This document shows, in pieces, positions 51,701-61,584 of a stretch of DNA of 64,000 nucleotides. The stretch is from Membranipora membranacea (taxonomy: Eukaryota; Bryozoa; Gymnolaemata; Cheilostomatida; Membraniporidae): the NCBI GenBank assembly GCA_914767715.1, contig OU612065.1, positions 22,010,001 to 22,074,000 on the forward strand, given 5' to 3'. Numbering within the stretch: position 1 is the first letter of the stretch; every line of letters starts with the position of its first letter. The notes under the pieces are model-generated. The model ran no database searches. It was not told the DNA's origin and saw only the letters and a list, made by a program, of their open reading frames with translations. Both the position numbers and the translations under genes were made by a program.

Positions 51701-54700
51701 TCGCTATTAATAACTCACATTTATCTGTGGTAATGCAATAAAATGCACCCAATCAACACCACCGAATGTAGTGGGTTTGCTCACAGCAATAACTGTTACC
51801 GAACATACCTGTCATCTAAAACAGTGATGAGCTCGCCGCCTTTAAATGTTAATTCATTGTCTTCTGCTGCCTCAAAGTCGTACAGCGCCCTCACCTGAGG
51901 ATACGAAAATACAACTAATAATGAGACTGAATCAGGAACTCAACTACAAATACTGGTGAAGACATACATGAACCTCACAGTGTGATTCTATATCTACTCT
52001 ATAAGAGTAAATATTGGCTACAGTTTAGTTCAGAGTATTTGGGGTGACTTTATGATAGCTAGCACTAATTATAGCTAGGTGAGGTGGGATTGTATAAGAT
52101 CAAGTAAGGAGTAAATAAGTGTCAGCCAATACTAAGTTTCACTACTTCATGTGTCTGCAAAAAGGCAAACTTTGCCGCCTGCAGATGATTTACTCCTCCA
52201 GTCAATTCTCTGAGAACCTACATACCATACTGATCAAATCAAATAGTTGACAGTTTTCAGGAAAATGTGTCAATAGAGGCATTTAATGTAATGATGAAGT
52301 AGCAATAAAAAAATATTTATTCTTCGCAACCACTAAATCATGGGTCTACTGGTAAGCTAAGCAGAGACGACATACATATACCTCATAGGAATCACTGCAG
52401 CACATAAAGCACAAAAATCGGATATTACCCAGGAAGACCTGGCGATAGAATTTATACAAAAACAAGCAATTTTTACCTGTCTGCCTGCTGGTTTTGCTGA
52501 TGGCATGAGACTGCTGTTAGAGAAATTGTTACTGGAGCCAGTAGATGGTGCAGACTGAGAACTAGTCATCCCTGCCATCTGTGGGTATAGGGAGCTGGTG
52601 CCTGGCCCCGAACCTTTCTTAGATTCCTTTAATGATAGGGCTATTGCCTTTTCCAAATCTGAATCTGGGTTACCTGATGTGACATTTGAACTGCAAAACA
52701 TAGGAATGTAAGAATAAATACACTTTCCACGGTGCTGAGAGTATCAACGTCATATCATTAAAGGACCTCTGAGGGTCATCGAAACTTCCATAAGTTGTGA
52801 TATTTTATTTAAACTTTGTCAATTCGCTAATCGAAAATATGCTAATTACAAATTTTACTTATCATTTTCATATAATACTAATCATTAGCTACTAATCTAC
52901 TAATTAGCTACTTATCTAATTAGCTACATAAGCTACTAATCATTAATACCCAATGATAGCTTCCTTCAAAGGACTATCAAAATTAGTGAGTTCAACAAGT
53001 GGTTGAGTTGCCATATTTCTATCTATGATCTTTTCCATCCTGTGGAGTAACATCAATTTGAATTGAGCAGATGCTGTTGGCATGACCTTCTGAACCTGTC
53101 AGCAAGATTTAATGTTACAACAAAAAGCATAACAGTCGCATGAAAACTTCCCTAAGCTGGGTCATAAAGGCTTATCTTCCAGGTTCCAGATAAAATAATA
53201 GGCACAGATAACCCAAATCAGTTAGTTGGAGGCTATGCTAAACTCTCATCACCAGACAGACACCTGCAAATTAATTACCTTGGTGCTGGAGCTGAAGACA
53301 GCTTCATGGTACCGGCTGTGGAAGTCGATCCCATCCCAAAATATGCCCCTTCTGTTCTGAGGGCTTGATAAAATGTAGGTATCACACTAAAATGAAAAGT
53401 ACAAAATCTATGGTACCTTTTTGTGAGAAATTGACATTCCGCATTGCGCAAGAATCATATAATAAGCGCATCCTGCATTCAACATGATACGGCAATGTGT
53501 CCATCTGATTCCATACAGAGACCTCATAAAATTGTCAAGTGTCTTATCATACTATGCAACCTTGGAATTCACTTAGGTCAATAGCATCACAACAACAAAT
53601 TGTTATCCAGTCAAAACAGTCACTGTCCGGTTAAAAATAGCTGTGCTGTACAACCTTTACTAGAATGGGTTATACTGATTGATGAATCAATTTATTACTA
53701 AGTACTAGTAGCACACAGCTTTGCAATGAAACGCAGCCAGAAATAACAAACCCCAGTAAATATATAGGTGGATCATGTGATTTTGGGAAAGTTTAAGTTT
53801 GAGTTTTGGAAATATATCATAGCTCTGTGTTCCATGAGGCTACAGTTACCAAGTATCATTTTAAATCTACAAACCTGAGTTGACTGTCTGATTTAAATTC
53901 TTGCTCTGCCCATTTTTTCAAATTCTCTTTAAATTTTTCTGTAACATCTGGTGCGGCCTATAATAATAAAAAAATGGAATCAACAACCTGGTGTATCATC
54001 ACTTTAAGTTTTAACATCAGTAGTGAGAAACAAAACATATTTGTAGACCAAGTTTCAACTCAACACTTTATAGTTGCTGCTCATCCTGATGTTAGATACA
54101 CATATTATGCCTACATATATTTTACAATAAAAGCAATGCTGTCAAGTTATAAAATGAAAACTGAACCAACCGACAGGTAGTCGTTCCCAACAACCGTGAA
54201 TCACACATGACGAACGACTATGTGCTAACTATTCGATTTTGAAAAGTTGAAGACATATTTTGCAACTAGAGACCATTGCGTCGTTGTACTGTCTAAGGAT
54301 CCTACCTTTGTCAGAAATACCCGTGCGTCTTTTACAAATTCCGGAGTAGCAACCTCTTTATGAAATGGCGTACCACAGTTTAATACGCAGGAGTCAAGTA
54401 ATGTGATGGAATGAACTTGTACGTTCTTTGAATTGTGATTCAATCTTTTCATAACAGACCGCAAGCAATCTTTCGGGCTAAAAATATATAACATACAGAT
54501 TTAATTCAATTGTAATGAGTCGGGGATAGGCAATAGCCTAGGTTACTCTAAACTCATTCCTATGTAACTGTTGGTTAAATATTTTATGACCAAACCAATT
54601 TCTTCTGGAATGGCCAGTGTACTTGGTATTGACTGTTGTAGGTGAACCCTTTTCGTTTGATTTGAAAGGTGTCTCTTGCCACATAAATGGATACTTATGT

Positions 54701-55348
54701 AATTGATGGTATTGGCACTCTACAATCCACTTACCCTGTACTGTCTCTTCCAGCTTTATCGCATATTTCTAAAATAAGGGCCCAATTTGCTTCTCCTGAA
54801 GAATCTGGCGTTGCTTTTTCTACAGAAGATGCAAAGTCATGTCTACAGGTGTTACTAGAATGAGAGTGATCTACGTGCTAAACAGAGAAGTAGGTGCAAG
54901 CATTAATCTGGTGTGAATGACTGGATATGGCTACCGACATCCTGCACTTAATGTAAGGCCTCTTGGACTTTATCAGATCTACTGGCAAACTGTTCTGGCA
55001 AAACTGCTAAAGCATACTCTTTTAATTAAGTTAGTTGCTATCAAAGCACCAACTACCTACAGACCACCTAGACTAGACATGATTATTATTCTGTTGAGGC
55101 AAATTGTAATTCAGAAGCCACAGTAGGACTTGTCATAGCAAGTAAACTCAACTACACCAAACTTAAGAAGTGAACAGAGCAACAGTTGTTCAAGTTGTCT
55201 CTGTCTTTGTATTGTAAGCAGCGAGCAAGGAAGAAGAAGATAATAATGATATAAAGAACAAAACACAACTAGTCAGATTTTTTTTACTTCCCACTTTTTA
55301 CTCACCAACTTGTTGATCGAATGGTGATGAAGCTGTGTATGCAGACAT
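48754..55348 (-). CDS. STAM: STAM, ESCRT-0 signal-transducing adaptor
   Basis: Twelve phase-matched exons give 538 aa: 55348-55306, 54819-54735, 54477-54306, 53957-53875, 53386-53279, 52690-52477, 51894-51809, 51407-51310, 50710-50546, 50157-49862, 49313-49177, 48883-48754. Order is canonical: VHS (1-145; [36 protein letters not shown]), UIM (about 172-190; [17 protein letters not shown]), SH3 (236-292; [35 protein letters not shown]), GAT/coiled coil (about 340-420; [19 protein letters not shown]) and a Pro/Gln/Tyr-rich tail. Known role: with HRS it forms ESCRT-0 on endosomes, binds ubiquitinated receptors through VHS and UIM, and recruits deubiquitinases through SH3. Length matches vertebrate STAM. 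The start [12 protein letters not shown] lies in the expected place just before VHS helix 1. Confidence 0.97.
50311..50360. mobile_element. Small hairpin related to the 18.9-kb element
   Basis: ACTGGTAGTGGCAT and ATGCCACTACCAG flank a loop containing ATTATCAACCAC, the same inner sequence as the 116-bp element at 18859-18974. It lies in a STAM intron. A further half-match is at 50450-50500. Confidence 0.6.
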
Positions 55349-55657
55349 CCTAATACTAAAATGAAATTTCTCTTTAGTATCAGCTGGTTTAGTTTTTGTT
55401 TAAGCTGAGTCAAAGCTAGTATTGTGTAAAGAAAGTGCAGTGACTCACACTCACCCTAAACTTTATCACTATCAGTCACTTACCACTGAGTCAGCTGATT
55501 TATACACCCCCTATTGCAATGACACAAATTAACTAAATAAATTGAGGTAATTTTTCTCCACATCACAGTGTGGACAGCTTTAGTGTAGAAGTAAAGTTTT
55601 CTAATGTTTACAACGGGGCACAACTCCAAGAGTTTCAATATTACAGTTAGGTATTTT

Positions 55658-55690
55658 CCATAGACTTAATAATAATTATTAAGTCTATGG
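55658..55690. mobile_element. 33-bp mini-hairpin (CCATAGACTTAATA family), TSD TATTTT
   Basis: Two 16-bp arms CCATAGACTTAATAAT, perfect reverse complements, around one central base. TATTTT repeats at 55652-55657 and 55691-55696. This is the shortest member of the family in the window. Confidence 0.88.
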
Positions 55691-55710
55691 TATTTTCTCT
55701 TGCAGTCACA

Positions 55711-55798
55711 GCAATGAAGAGGGAGTTCATTGGTCACAGTCAGTGGGAAAAGATTTTTGTTCTTGTAACTTGCTAATACCAATGAACTCCCTCATTGC
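55711..55798. mobile_element. ~88-bp inverted-repeat element (AGGGAGTTCATTGGT)
   Basis: AGGGAGTTCATTGGT at 55720 and its reverse complement ending at 55792. Weaker complementarity extends through GCAATGA/TCATTGC on both sides. Confidence 0.65.
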
Positions 55799-55948
55799 AA
55801 ATACAGAGCTTGCAGAATTTTTGACTGATAGTTCTTGCCAGCCATAATATTAGGTGTGTTCTGTCTCTCTTACTTTCATGTACACTCAGTGTTTTAACTG
55901 CTCAGTACCAGCTGCCACCAATGAACTAAACTAGTTCATTGCTGCCAC

Positions 55949-56079
55949 CTAGAACAAGTTTGATCCAATGGCAATTGCCTGCATTCCTGTTGCTCCCTTC
56001 CACTGGTCACACCGCATGATCAGTGACCAGTGAATCGGGAGCGACTCGGAATGCAGGCAAATGGACCAAACTTGGTCTA
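55949..56079. mobile_element. 131-bp fold-back element, TSD GCTGCCAC
   Basis: Starts CTAGAACAAGTTTG and ends CAAACTTGGTCTA; inner arms share GCATTCC and CACTGGTCAC. GCTGCCAC stands at 55941-55948 and 56080-56087. A third GCTGCCAC at 55911-55918 brackets a 22-bp mini-palindrome (AATGAACTA/TAGTTCATT). Same family as the element at 29488. Confidence 0.8.
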
Positions 56080-57620
56080 GCTGCCACCTGACAATGATTT
56101 TTTATTTCATCGTGTACCAAGTAGCCTGTGGAAAAGCGATTGGAGGTAAAACAGTTTGGCGGCTGTTTACGTTCATTAGATTCAGTAGCTATTAACATAA
56201 TGTTCAGTTGATTTTTTCCGAGTGTAAGAATTTTGGTTTTGGTTTGGTGTTGTCAAAAATTTTCAGGTGCACTTCAAGTTAATTGCTAGATAAAAGTGAT
56301 TCATCTCATCATTGCACATAAGATCACTTTCTGGCTGCCAGTCTTCTTTCTTGTATTACATCAATCCTTTTCTGACTGAGACTTGAGTCTGTTTGAACTT
56401 TGATGCTTGCAAACTCTGGTGGTTTCAAAGAATTTTTTTACACTATTTTATTTGGCAGACAATATAATTGTTGGAACGCTTGAACTCGGCAGTTGTATCC
56501 ATTCTTGGTCCCTGATAAAAACATGTAAACCATAAAAATTCATCCAATGTGTATTTCAAATATTTTTTTTATTTTTTTATTCGCTGACATGGTGTTGAAA
56601 GTCTACCACATCTACATTATATACACACAAAACAACCATCACGATCATGGTCATAATCATTGTATCAGGAAAATGTCGTATAATTTCCTGGTAATGAAAT
56701 AATATTGTCTTCCTCAGCATTAGTTTTACAGATTAATCATTTTGCTCCAGCCAATAAGCTACTAGCAATTTCATTTTTGTGGGTAAAATTTTCCGCACTT
56801 TTACAAAGTTAAGAACCAAGAGGTGAGGACAGAGAAATAAATTTTGAGCAACGCTAGTTAAAAGATTTCAATCCCCATAATATACTATAACATGTACCAA
56901 CTGATTAATAAACATAAATATTATTATATATAGTTATGGATTTTGGAAACATATCTGACCCTCCACAAGCAAACGGCAAATCATGAATGGCTATCTTCTA
57001 TTTAAATGGCCCAAATGTTCAGTAATGCTATAGCCGAGTGCTGACCGCTTGCAAAACCTCTATAATGCAGCTTGTCTGAGTTTAAGATGGTTGTTGCTGG
57101 GAGTTAATCAATGCTAACATATAAACTTCTAGAGTTCTAGCTAGACAGTAGACACAGAGTTAGAATACAGCCGGAACTTCTTCGGAAATTGCCATACTGT
57201 ATGTATGGTATTTTAATCCGTGAATTTATATCCGGGCATACACTGGGACAAGATTGAATAGTTTCCCTTAAAAATTAATTGCATTTCTAGTGCAAAGATT
57301 CTGGGGATGACCGATAATTAAATGGCAACCAAAGGTTCAAAATTTTGCTAGAAATGCTGCTATTCAGAGGATGGTTCGATATTCCTGTATCTCAGTGCAA
57401 TCACTTTCCAGGATCACAAAAATTAGTATAACTTTGACACACTATGACTGGGCCTTTCAAGATCTGAATGAAAAAATGTAATTACTGGTTTTCAAATTGT
57501 TTATTGGTCTATAAATTGGTCTATAAATAATGTATATAATAAATTCTTGTTGATGGCAGATATATTATCTCGCCAGAGGTTCATTCAGTCATTTCTGCAA
57601 TCCTTCTCATTTCAGTCAAT

Positions 57621-58066
57621 ATGAAGCTTATCCTGCTCAGTTTTGCTTTGGCTTTTTCATATCTCCTACTTTTGTTGCAACCGTTATCAGCATCCACAGG
57701 GATTCGATATCTGAATCCTGGATCAGAACATGAAAACTTTAAAAATGGCGTATACTTTGAACGCATGTGTGTTTTTAACAGCAGTTTGCACTTGTATAAG
57801 TCATTGCAAGTTAATAACAAGAGGCGATGTGCGTTACAAAACTCCCAAAGTCGGAGTGAAGCATTCAGCTTTCAGATGGGCAGTCCTGACCACAACTGTT
57901 TCCTCTACAAATGTGTCAATCTGAACGAAACTACAGAGTGGACAGGAGGAGGCACTGAGATCTACGTTAATAAGACCATATTGTATCTAGACAACCTTGC
58001 GTTACGTGAGTATCAAAGTCCAATTCTTATATTATTGACATTATTATTATGTGTTTTTATTGAGGT

Positions 58067-58107
<41 letters not shown>

Positions 58108-59626
58108 TGTTATAAACAAATGAGAATAACAACCTTTTGACCTTAAAAAAAATAATATATAAATATGTAAGGAAATAATAATTAGTTGGGCGAGCAAGTT
58201 TTACTGTATGTGATTGATTGATAGATATTACTCTTTACTAAATGAAATGAATTGTTTAAAAATCTTGATTTGCCGTATTTGGTCCTATATTTTGGTTTCA
58301 AAATCCTACATGCAGCACATTGCATTTCGCATTTTGCATTAGTGCCAAAACAAGAAACAAAGACGAAAAAAAAAACTAAAACTTTCTTTTATCTAGTGCT
58401 TCTATTGACAAACATCACATGAGTTTTCAATGGTGTAGATTCTTAATCGAAAATAATTTTTATCATATTATAAGCGGTTTTCAAGATTAGCAAATTTTTA
58501 CCTCCTTTTTCCTTTGCTGCATGGGATAAAAAGCATACCCATATGACAAAACGACAACTCCGAACAGTGGCTTAAATTCGAGCTCAGAAAAATGTCTGGA
58601 AATATGTAGGCCTAATATATATATATATATGTGTGATATGTGTATTATAAATATATATATATATATGATGAATGATGGTTCAGCTTATGCTCTTTATATT
58701 CAGTAAAGACAACAAGTATGAGTACGCTGCATCAAGGACTGCATGCACCCCACACCTCAGCAAATGGTAATGACAACGATTATTCCACCCATTTTCATAC
58801 TCTAGGCGAATATGGATCATGGTGGAGGGTGGACTTGTCGGCTTATTCCTGCATACAAGCTGTAAAACTCACAAATGTCCCTGATCAAGGTACGAAGCAG
58901 CCTTACCTCTCCTTGATGTGGTAGATTCCCTTCAGAATTTTGCAAAAACAACCCTTGGCACGGATTGAGAAAATTTAGGTGTAAAGCCCCCTTCTCTTTC
59001 AATCTTTGTATTTGGTATTTTGTAGCCTTGTCTTGCGGCTACTTTTCTTTTCTTTTACCCTCAAAACGAAAATGTAGCCGCGTGACAAGGATAGGTATTT
59101 TGCTCCCTCATCAAGTAAAAACTGTTGTTAGGGTTGCATCCATGAGTTTAAAAGTGGTAGGGCCAGATGGGAGGTAAACGGGAGTGTAACTTGTGCGACC
59201 TTTGGGCAAATATGTACGTCATAAATTAATTTATTAAACGCTCACAAAATCTTAGTGCCCAGAGGTCTAACTTTGAAAACAATCTCAAATTAAAATTACC
59301 CTATCCGAAATCCATCTCTGTTCTTCTACTTTTTAATATTGATGCATTTAATATTCTTTCATTTTAAATTTTAATATAAATTTTTAGTTCACTGGCCACA
59401 TACCGCTGATATCACAATCACGGTGAGTGAGACTATCGGAGATATTTTCTACACAAGTGACACGGGAGATAACTTCTGCGGAGTAGTAGAGGGTCAGCTC
59501 AATGCCTCAGCATTGATTGCCTGTAGGTCTCTCATGTTTGGCCAGTTTGTCCAGGTTCAGAACTCAAAACAACAGTTCAACCACTTTCACTTGGTCGAAG
59601 TTGAGGTTTATGGATCTCAAGTATGA
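57621..59626 (+). CDS. Secreted PAN/apple-like plus discoidin/fucolectin-like protein
   Basis: Three exons joined in phase 1: 57621-58005, 58704-58889, 59388-59626; 269 aa. A hydrophobic signal peptide is obvious (MKLILLSFALAFSYLLLLLQ). Residues about 25-125 look like a PAN/apple module with four or more Cys (RRCALQNSQSRSEAFSFQMG, NCFLYKC). From residue 130 a galactose-binding-like fold follows: TTSMSTLHQGLHAPHTSANG, GSWWRVDLSAYSCIQAVKLT and the closing FNHFHLVEVEVYG, typical of F5/8 type C and fucolectin-related domains. The Arg-x-Asp sugar-binding motif of true fucolectins is not present; NVPDQ stands in that place. Known of such proteins: extracellular lectin or adhesion and immune recognition. 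Ligand unknown. Confidence 0.75.
58071..58103. repeat. (AT)n microsatellite
   Basis: About 16 uninterrupted AT dinucleotides at the start of intron 1 of the secreted lectin-like gene. A second TA-rich tract lies at 58615-58668. Confidence 0.9.
58429..58591. repeat. Half-copy of the 27.9-kb inverted-repeat element
   Basis: Shares GAGTTTTCAATGGTG.AGA, GCGGTTTTCAAGAT, CGACAACTCC and the end GAGCTCAGAAA with the right arm at 28205-28394. The left arm is absent. It is intronic. Confidence 0.6.
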
Positions 59627-60188
59627 GTATGTCGGCATTTGTTCTCGTAGAAAGGGGACTATGTTTTATTATACCTAAGTTTGTTCTGTTGAGAAAGACA
59701 AAATATACATATTCTTCATCATAATCAGAGTGTGCATGTATTCATCCCAGTCTCTGTGCTGAATTGGTACTTTAATTATTTACATGCATCTTCTTTATAA
59801 CAGCAATTGAAAATATCATGATTTATGGAGCTGCTGCTCCAATTAAGGAAGAGTTCATTGATGGATCACTTCTATGCTTATTTATATGTCTTATATTTGG
59901 AGGTCACAAACATATGAATACTATTTATAGTATATCTATCTATATGTTTTGGGCAGCGACTTTGTTTTTTGTCTTCTCTACATAAATGCAGAGGAGAAAA
60001 TCATTTTGCTTCTCTCAGGGCCCTGATAACATGTAACATTAGTAACTTTCGTGTTCTTATTAATAACCATAAAAATAACGAAAAATGGTCTTGCTGATGA
60101 TATTCATAGAAAAGCTCAAATAAAAAAAGCAAACATATCTATATATCCATAATAGTTAGATGATAACCGAAGCCCAACTGGATCTAAG
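59627..60188. other. Convergent spacer, no gene seen
   Basis: Tail-to-tail gap between the lectin-like gene (+) and the adiponectin-receptor-like gene (-); 3' UTRs expected. Confidence 0.5.
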
Positions 60189-61346
60189 TTAGCCCCAATA
60201 ACTAGGCAGACAGGTTGTCTCATTGATCTGATAGTTCATCATAAGCCATATGCCTCGTGTATAAAAACAAACTGCTATTAATGTAGCCAAATGCAAAAAT
60301 TGATGACTCTGGAAGAATATATCAAACTTGCCTGGCCACCATTTCTCAGGTATGCGATAACCATATATTGTTGCACCTGCTATGTAAATAGCTGCCACCA
60401 AAAGCAAATATCCAAGAGACAGTTTATAATAAGCGACATAGAGTCCAGAAAGGTAAAGACTGTGTATAATAGGCACGAGTCCACTTAAACCCAGCCCAAT
60501 AAAGGCTGCTGCTCTAAACCATCTGTATTTGGGTCTTGTGAAGCGTTCAAAAGTGAACAGTACAAATGCAGAGGTACCTAGCACTGCCAGTATAGATAAA
60601 TATATTATCTGTAGTATGAGATAACAGTATAGCAGGTAGTACAGCCAGGACACGAACGACCCGATTATGAGTACTACTATACTGACATAGTCCAGTCTAT
60701 TTAAGAGGCGAGATACTTTTGGTGAACGGACCCAGAATATGTGAAAGGAGGCGGAGTTGAAGAAGCAGATAATTCCTGTGCAGAAAAACACCGATAGAAT
60801 ACCTCTGTCCAACGCTGCTGCTCTCAAATTATACAAGCACCACGTCATCATCCCAATCAACATGAATATTCCGACTATGTGTGTCCAAATGTTCACAGAG
60901 TCGTAATGTGTTCTAAATATTGACAGGAAGCAGAGAGTGTACGATTTTAGCTGTGGTCGATAATGACGATGAATATATGTGTTATCTCTCATCCAACCGG
61001 GTAGATGTGTAAAATGAAGTGGTTTCCATTGATAATGATGTCGCCAGCTATCCCAGTTTAGCATATCTCCAACGCCAACAATACTGCTCCCCATGTCCCA
61101 AGTGCTGGTCGGGCCTATAGGCTGTCCCTTTGATGTCTCCAAATTAACTTCTTGTTCTTGTTTCAATATTTGCAGTGACTCCACATTCAGTTTTCCTCCA
61201 GTGTCAAGGGGAGTTCCACCCACTGGTAATGATTTGGATGATTTACCACCAGATGCTGTTGAGACTTTTCTTTGCCTCTCGGGCTCCTCGGTTTCAGCAG
61301 CTACAGGATCCATTGCTCCTGAAGGCATTACAGCTTGTCCTTCCAT
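60189..61346 (-). CDS. Adiponectin receptor-like protein (PAQR family), intronless
   Basis: One uninterrupted frame of 385 aa from ATG at 61346. The N-terminal 110 residues are polar and cytosolic-type, followed by seven hydrophobic segments. The zinc site of AdipoR is intact: His202 in SASFHIFWVRSP, Asp219 in LNRLDYVSI, His348 and His352 in FFQSHQFLHLA. The spacings (146 between the first two His, 17 to Asp, 4 between the last two) equal those of human AdipoR1. Also conserved: NIWTHIVG, RIPEKWWPGKFD. Known role: ceramidase-like signalling receptors with an inverted 7TM topology. AdipoR genes normally have several introns, so this copy may come from retroposition, but it shows no damage. 238 bp separate it from the upstream same-strand HSPBP1 gene. 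Confidence 0.93.
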   Translation of the reverse strand: MEGQAVMPSGAMDPVAAETEEPERQRKVSTASGGKSSKSLPVGGTPLDTGGKLNVESLQILKQEQEVNLETSKGQPIGPTSTWDMGSSIVGVGDMLNWDSWRHHYQWKPLHFTHLPGWMRDNTYIHRHYRPQLKSYTLCFLSIFRTHYDSVNIWTHIVGIFMLIGMMTWCLYNLRAAALDRGILSVFFCTGIICFFNSASFHIFWVRSPKVSRLLNRLDYVSIVVLIIGSFVSWLYYLLYCYLILQIIYLSILAVLGTSAFVLFTFERFTRPKYRWFRAAAFIGLGLSGLVPIIHSLYLSGLYVAYYKLSLGYLLLVAAIYIAGATIYGYRIPEKWWPGKFDIFFQSHQFLHLATLIAVCFYTRGIWLMMNYQINETTCLPSYWG

Positions 61347-61584
61347 TTACTTCTTACTCACATTCACAGCTATTCACTAGCTGTTCTATAGCTATTCACT
61401 AGCTCTCACTAGTTACTAATGTCAGTTAAAGTACCTATGTACTCATGGTCTCACTATGGGGTAGTTTCCAACATTCCGTTATCTCAATGTGAAAAAATAA
61501 TGATACTGAGAAGTTGCATTCTCCTGGTGTTTGTGCGGTTTAGGTCGATTTATAAAAATACTTCTGTGTGCTAAGCCATTTGGG

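Larger units (their letters stand above)
55349..57620. other. Intergenic region upstream of STAM with a cluster of mini-elements
   Basis: No exon supported. From 55.65 to 56.08 kb it holds four inverted-repeat elements in 430 bp (listed separately or in the findings). The rest to 57.62 kb is AT-rich and featureless to me. Confidence 0.55.

Noticed and set aside
57581-57820. Minus-strand frame opposite the lectin-like signal peptide
   Set aside because: Shadow of the plus-strand exon, which has a clear signal peptide and phase-matched downstream exons.
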